Below are positions 13,127-16,245 of a stretch of 16,245 nt of DNA, one piece after another. Positions within the stretch are counted from its first letter, which is position 1. Each line of letters begins with the position of its first letter. The notes beneath the pieces were generated by a model. That model saw only the letters and a program-made list of their open reading frames with translations, was not told where the DNA came from and made no database searches. The position numbers and the translations under genes are program-made. The DNA comes from DATFNV01 sp035266225 (GTDB taxonomy: Bacteria > Planctomycetota > Planctomycetia > Gemmatales > Gemmataceae): contig DATFNV010000560.1 in assembly GCA_035266225.1 (NCBI GenBank), forward strand, positions 1 to 16,245. The letters run 5' to 3'.

Positions 13127-13155
13127 TTGCAATCCGCCGGGCCGTCGCTTATCCT
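13127..13155 (+). promoter_or_regulatory. candidate sigma-70 promoter giving a near-leaderless mRNA
   Basis: TTGCAA (13127-13132), 17-bp spacer, TATCCT (13150-13155); each matches consensus at 4 of 6 positions. Transcription would begin at about 13162, right at the ATG (13163), which also lacks a Shine-Dalgarno. The terminator just upstream means a promoter must lie here. Confidence 0.4.
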
Positions 13156-13162
13156 GAACGGC

Positions 13163-13918
13163 ATGAGATACTTCACCTGCCTCCTCCCGGGCGTCGTGGG
13201 TGGCCTGCTGACGGCTGCGGTCCTCCTCTACGGCTCCGCGTGGGGCGACGAGCCGCCGAAGGCCCCCCCGGAGATGAAAAAGGCGGCGGAGGTGAAGAAG
13301 GTCCCCGCCGGCAAGAACGTCAGCCTGCTCATCCAGGGCGACAAGCGCAGCGTACAAGTCGAGACGGTGGTTTGTCTTCGCGAGGGGGCGCTGGAGCAAC
13401 TCCTGACCCGCAAGGGGGCGAAGGAACACGAGGCCATCCTCGCCGCCGACATCGACGCCCGCGATTTGCACAAGGCCCTGCTGCTCACCGGCGCCGAGCC
13501 CGGCAGCCCGGTGCAGTACCAGCCGAAGTTCAAGGCGCCGACCGGCCCCACCGTCAAGGTGTCCGTGCAGTGGGAGGAGAAGGGGAAGTTGCGCACCGAG
13601 CCGGCGCAGAAGTGGGTCATGAACGGCACGACCAAGAAGGAGCTGAACTCCGACTGGGTCTTCGCCGGCAGCCGCTTCGTCAAGAACTTCGACGAGGGCA
13701 AGCCCGACTATTACCTGGCCAACGACGGCGACGTGATCTGCGTCGCCAACTTCGAGAGCGCCCTGCTCGACCTACCGTTCAACAGTTCCAAGGCCGACGC
13801 CGAGCGCAGCTTTGTCGCCTTCACCGAGCGCATTCCGCCGAAGGACACCAAAGTCAGCCTCATCCTCGAGCCGGTCCTCGACAAGAAGGAGCCGAAAGCA
13901 CCCGAGAAGAAGAAGTGA
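13163..13918 (+). CDS. secreted YdjY-domain protein
   Basis: The 251-residue protein starts with a signal peptide (MRYFTCLLPGVVGGLLTAAV, cut near residues 28-29), so it is periplasmic or cell-surface. The mature part opens with a Lys/Pro-rich linker. A YdjY-like domain follows at about residues 75-235, with LHKALLLTGAEPGSPVQYQP, WVFAGSRFVKNF, YYLANDGDVICVANF and ALLDLPFNSS. This domain is common in planctomycetes; its biochemical role is unknown. The E. coli namesake sits near ferredoxin-like genes. Only one cysteine lies in the leader and two later, so it has no iron-sulfur motif. The Lys/Glu tail EPKAPEKKK is likely disordered. The upstream open frame to 13058 runs through the terminator, so the ATG at 13163 is used. 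Confidence 0.8.
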   Translation: MRYFTCLLPGVVGGLLTAAVLLYGSAWGDEPPKAPPEMKKAAEVKKVPAGKNVSLLIQGDKRSVQVETVVCLREGALEQLLTRKGAKEHEAILAADIDARDLHKALLLTGAEPGSPVQYQPKFKAPTGPTVKVSVQWEEKGKLRTEPAQKWVMNGTTKKELNSDWVFAGSRFVKNFDEGKPDYYLANDGDVICVANFESALLDLPFNSSKADAERSFVAFTERIPPKDTKVSLILEPVLDKKEPKAPEKKK

Positions 13919-13934
13919 TCGCATCGGGCCCCTC

Positions 13935-13962
13935 TTGACGAAATCTTTAGCATGCCGATAAA
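13935..13962 (+). promoter_or_regulatory. candidate sigma-70 promoter of the cysH-rrf2-sat operon
   Basis: TTGACG (13935-13940), 16-bp spacer, GATAAA (13957-13962). It lies in the only gap before cysH and overlaps an inverted repeat that could be an operator. The transcript would have a leader of about 67 nt. Confidence 0.5.
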
Positions 13963-13965
13963 GAT
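13943..13965 (+). promoter_or_regulatory. palindromic operator candidate for the Rrf2 regulator
   Basis: ATCTTTA - 9 nt - TAAAGAT is a perfect 7-bp-arm inverted repeat, AT-rich in a GC-rich genome, spanning the spacer and -10 of the cysH promoter. A dimeric Rrf2 winged-helix protein bound here would block RNA polymerase. The binding itself is inferred. Confidence 0.5.
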
Positions 13966-14036
13966 GGTACAGACTTCGCGCGCTGCTGTTGAGACCGACG
14001 GCGCGCGGGGCTTTCCCCACCGTCCGAGGAAGCCTG

Positions 14037-14762
14037 ATGCCCGCCGCCGCGTTGTCCCCAGGGCAAATTGAGGCCGCCGCCGCTCAGCTCGCCGACGAGT
14101 CGCCACAGGCCATACTGCGCTGGGCGGTTCGTTCGTTCTTCCCCCGCCTGACGATGGCGACGGCCTTCGGTGCCGAGGGCTGCTGCATCATTCACATGCT
14201 CGCGGAGATCGAGCCGCGGGTGCGGATCTTCAACCTGGAAACCGGCTACCAGTTTCCCGAGACGCTGGAGCTGCGCGAGCGCATCAAGGAGCGCTACGGC
14301 ATCGAGGTGGAATACGTCCGTGCCGAGCAGACGGTGGCGGAGTACGAGGCGGAGCACGGCGGCCCGCTCTACGAGATGCGCCCGGACCAGTGCTGCTACG
14401 ACCGCAAGGTGGTGCCGCTCCTCCGGGCCGTCGTGGGCCATGACGCCTGGATCAGCGCCATCCGCAAGGACCAGACGGAAGACCGGGCGCGGGCGGCGGT
14501 GGTGCAGTGGGACGCGAGGTTCGGCCTGGTGAAGGTGAACCCGCTGCTCGGCTGGACGAAGCGCGAGGTCTGGGGCTTCGTGGTGAAGAACGAGGTGCCG
14601 TACAACCCGCTGCACGACAAGAATTACCCGAGCATCGGCTGCTGGCCATGCACGCGACCAGTCGGCGGCGGCGAGGACGAGCGCGCCGGCCGCTGGGCCG
14701 GGCGGCTCAAGAAGGAGTGTGGCCTGCACGTCCTGGAGCACCAGGGCGGCAGCGGCATTTGA
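14037..14762 (+). CDS. cysH: iron-sulfur APS/PAPS reductase (assimilatory)
   Basis: CysH reduces adenylyl sulfate to sulfite with electrons from thioredoxin. The 241-residue protein has the nucleotide-binding loop TAFGAEG (42-48), LETGYQFPETL (68-78) and the KDQTEDR segment (144-150). It also has the two cysteine pairs CC at 119-120 and CWPC at 202-205, which ligate a [4Fe-4S] cluster. The catalytic cysteine is in KKECGLH (C228). The [4Fe-4S] pairs point to APS rather than PAPS as substrate, fitting the Sat enzyme two genes on. GAGGA lies 7 nt before the ATG at 14037; an upstream TTG frame is less likely. It is first gene of a cysH-rrf2-sat operon, 8 nt before the regulator. Residue 26 uses the rare AUA codon. 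Confidence 0.95.
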   Translation: MPAAALSPGQIEAAAAQLADESPQAILRWAVRSFFPRLTMATAFGAEGCCIIHMLAEIEPRVRIFNLETGYQFPETLELRERIKERYGIEVEYVRAEQTVAEYEAEHGGPLYEMRPDQCCYDRKVVPLLRAVVGHDAWISAIRKDQTEDRARAAVVQWDARFGLVKVNPLLGWTKREVWGFVVKNEVPYNPLHDKNYPSIGCWPCTRPVGGGEDERAGRWAGRLKKECGLHVLEHQGGSGI

Positions 14763-14770
14763 GGTGAGGC

Positions 14771-15199
14771 ATGCGCGTCTCCGCCAAGGCCGAGTACGCC
14801 TGTATCGCGATGCTGGAGTTGGCGGCCAACTTCGCCGAGCCGCAGCCGGTGCGCGTCAAGGTGATCGCCGACGCGCACGGTATTCCCCTCCGCTTCCTGG
14901 TGCAAATCCTCCTGCAGCTGAAGACGGCCGCCCTGGTGGCCAGCGTGCGGGGCGCCGCCGGCGGCTACCAGCTCGCCCGCTCCCCGAGCGAAATCACCCT
15001 CGCCGACATTATCGGCGCCATCGACGCCGAGCAGCCGGGGCGCCCCGCCGGCCACCGCGGCGAGTCGGCGGCGAGGCGGGCCATCCATTCCGTCTGGCGC
15101 GAGATCCAGGCCGAGGAGCAGCGCATCCTCGAACACCTGACCCTCGCCGAGCTGGTCCGCCGCACCCAGGAAACCAACGCCGTGACGTATCAGATTTGA
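14771..15199 (+). CDS. Rrf2-family transcriptional regulator (CymR-like)
   Basis: The 142-residue protein has the Rrf2 winged helix-turn-helix: MRVSAKAEYACIAMLELA, then VKVIADAHGIPLRFLVQILL and the wing VRGAAGGYQLAR (residues ~59-70), then the dimerisation helix. The C-terminal part lacks the three cysteines that hold the Fe-S cluster in IscR and NsrR; the only cysteine is C11. It is therefore more like CymR, the cysteine-metabolism repressor of firmicutes. It sits between cysH and sat, with GAGGTGAGG (which contains the cysH stop) 1-2 nt from the ATG, so translation is coupled. It probably controls its own sulfate-assimilation operon; the signal (cysteine, O-acetylserine or other) is unknown. 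Confidence 0.9.
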   Translation: MRVSAKAEYACIAMLELAANFAEPQPVRVKVIADAHGIPLRFLVQILLQLKTAALVASVRGAAGGYQLARSPSEITLADIIGAIDAEQPGRPAGHRGESAARRAIHSVWREIQAEEQRILEHLTLAELVRRTQETNAVTYQI

Positions 15200-15280
15200 G
15201 AAGACAGAAGTCAGAAGACAGAAGACAGAATGGGCTACCCCCGTCGTCTTCTGTCTTCCGTCTTCTGTCTTCTGTCTTCT
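15199..15280. repeat. heptamer-repeat inverted repeat between rrf2 and sat
   Basis: Left arm 15199-15229 is built from GAAGACA-type 7-mers. Right arm 15250-15280 is its complement (TGTCTTC units) with two mismatches, and the loop is 20 nt. It fills the 95-nt gap inside the operon. It could tune relative expression of sat through a hairpin, or simply be a low-complexity dispersed repeat. Confidence 0.8.
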
Positions 15281-15294
15281 TGGAGATTGTTTCG

Positions 15295-16245
15295 ATGCCA
15301 GACCTGGTCCCCCCGCACGGGGGCGTGAGTGAGCCCGTCAACCGCGGCGTGCCGGAAGCCGAGGCCGCCGCCTTCCGCCGCGAGGCGGCGTCGCTGAAGC
15401 GCCTCCCAGTCAGCGACGCCGACCTATCAACCCTGTACCGCCTCGGCGACGGCGGCCTGAGCCCGCTGACCGGCCCGATGGACCGCGCCGCCTTCCACAA
15501 GGTCCTCGACGACGAGGTCATCCTCGCCAACGGCAGGGCGTACGCCTGGACCATCCCCCTCTCCTTCCCGATGGATAAGGCCCTGGCCGGCTCCCTCAAG
15601 GCCGGCGAGACGGTCGCGCTCACCAACGGCGTCAACGAGGTCGTCGGCACCCTGCGCATCAGCGACATTTTTCCCTGGGATAAGGCCAAGTACATCAAGG
15701 TCGTCTACGGCACCGAACGCACCGACCACCCCGGCGGCCGGATGGTCACGGGCGACCCGCGCGACCTGCTGCTCGGCGGCGAGGTACGGGTCCTGCCGCA
15801 GCCGAGGCACCCCGAGTACGGCCAGTTCGTGCTGTCGCCCCGACAGACGCGCGACTTGTTCCGGCAGAAGGGGTGGCAGCGCGTGGTGGCCTTCCAGACG
15901 CGCAACCCGCTGCATCGGGCGCACGAGTACGCCCTGGTCTACGGGTTGGAGAAACTGACGCGCGACGGCCACTTCGCCGGGGCCGTCCTCAACCCGCTGG
16001 TCGGCGAGACCAAGGGCGACGACGTGGACGCCGCCACCCGCATGCGCACTTACAAGGCGCTGATCGACAACAAGGCGCTGGGCGACGGCGACTCGGACGA
16101 GGCCCTGTGGAAGAAGGTCGGTTGCGCCATCACCGACCGGATCATCCTCCTCGGCCTGGACATCAAGATGTTTTACGGGGGGCCGAAGGAGGCGATCATG
16201 CACGCCATTTATCGGCAGAACTTCGGCTTCAGCGACATCGTCATC
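15295..16245 (+). CDS. sat: sulfate adenylyltransferase (ATP sulfurylase), 3' end cut by window
   Basis: Sat makes adenylyl sulfate (APS) from sulfate and ATP, the first step of sulfate assimilation. The visible 317 residues contain the N-terminal PUA-like domain (ADLSTLYRLGDGGLSPLTGPM). The catalytic nucleotidyltransferase domain follows with QTRNPLHRAHE (201-211; the HxxH pair H207/H210), NPLVGETKGDDVD and the late MFYGGPKEAIMHAIYRQNFG. The GRDHAG-type block should follow beyond the edge. This is the single-chain Sat type, not CysDN. GGAG lies 10 nt before the ATG. The gene is third in the operon after cysH and the regulator, separated by the heptamer inverted repeat. About 60-80 more residues are expected outside the window. 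Confidence 0.95.
   Translation, partial: MPDLVPPHGGVSEPVNRGVPEAEAAAFRREAASLKRLPVSDADLSTLYRLGDGGLSPLTGPMDRAAFHKVLDDEVILANGRAYAWTIPLSFPMDKALAGSLKAGETVALTNGVNEVVGTLRISDIFPWDKAKYIKVVYGTERTDHPGGRMVTGDPRDLLLGGEVRVLPQPRHPEYGQFVLSPRQTRDLFRQKGWQRVVAFQTRNPLHRAHEYALVYGLEKLTRDGHFAGAVLNPLVGETKGDDVDAATRMRTYKALIDNKALGDGDSDEALWKKVGCAITDRIILLGLDIKMFYGGPKEAIMHAIYRQNFGFSDIVI

Noticed and set aside
10832..13471. 879-codon open frame on the minus strand opposite the YTV gene
   Set aside because: It is a shadow of the repetitive, GC-rich YTV gene. Its peptide is a low-complexity run of Leu, Ala, Asp and His, and it crosses the terminator stems. The plus strand has a signal peptide, ribosome site and known family.
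13919..14036. SAM- or cysteine-type riboswitch in the cysH leader
   Set aside because: The leader is only about 67 nt and shows no recognisable riboswitch core, only short GC hairpins. The promoter palindrome with an Rrf2 gene in the operon is a better explanation for regulation.
15199..15280. CRISPR array
   Set aside because: The repeats are 7-bp units without spacers and form an inverted, not direct, arrangement. No cas genes are present.

Overview
The window looks like chromosomal DNA from a high-GC member of the Planctomycetota, most likely of the Gemmata type. The strongest pointers are a very cysteine-rich secreted protein full of VPYTV repeats (the planctomycete 'YTV' cell-wall family), a TIGR03790-like secreted protein, a double ABC-2 permease, and many short GC-rich palindromes between genes. 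The taxonomic call is an inference from gene content and style; no rRNA or marker phylogeny is available.

Layout. (1) Bases 1-472: the 3' end of an unknown gene overlapping a 90-residue protein that may be BolA-like. (2) 487-2759: a minus-strand M19 dipeptidase diverging from a stand-alone class I ketol-acid reductoisomerase (ilvC) whose motifs read like the fungal Ilv5 branch. (3) 2760-5000: a gap with a strong terminator, then a hypothetical gene plus a SAM methyltransferase, then an MlaE-type permease. (4) 5051-5944: tandem tRNA-Arg(UCU) and tRNA-Ile(UAU) genes. The 26-bp 3' end of the second tRNA is repeated exactly 681 bp downstream and brackets a DUF433/DUF5615 toxin-antitoxin-like pair. 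This looks like a minimal tRNA-targeted insertion without an integrase. (5) 5973-8137: a 29-bp-arm inverted repeat, a small CxxC/CxxC protein, the TIGR03790-like protein, and another dispersed palindrome. (6) 8284-10493: a duplicated ABC-2 permease, then a near-consensus sigma-54 promoter ahead of a 65-residue helical protein. (7) 10494-13918: terminators and palindromes, the YTV protein (about 17% Cys by hand count), a very strong terminator, and a secreted YdjY-domain protein. (8) 13919-16245: a sulfate-assimilation operon cysH - rrf2-family regulator - sat, with the last gene cut by the window edge. A palindrome overlaps its candidate promoter.

How it fits together. The last operon should activate sulfate to APS (Sat), reduce APS to sulfite (CysH) and regulate this through the Rrf2 protein, probably by binding the palindrome upstream. 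The cysteine-heavy YTV wall protein lies about 1 kb before it, but a functional link is only a thought. The most unusual part is the tRNA/toxin-antitoxin region: a complete tRNA for the rare AUA codon, an exact 3'-end duplication, and a two-gene cargo with nothing else inside.
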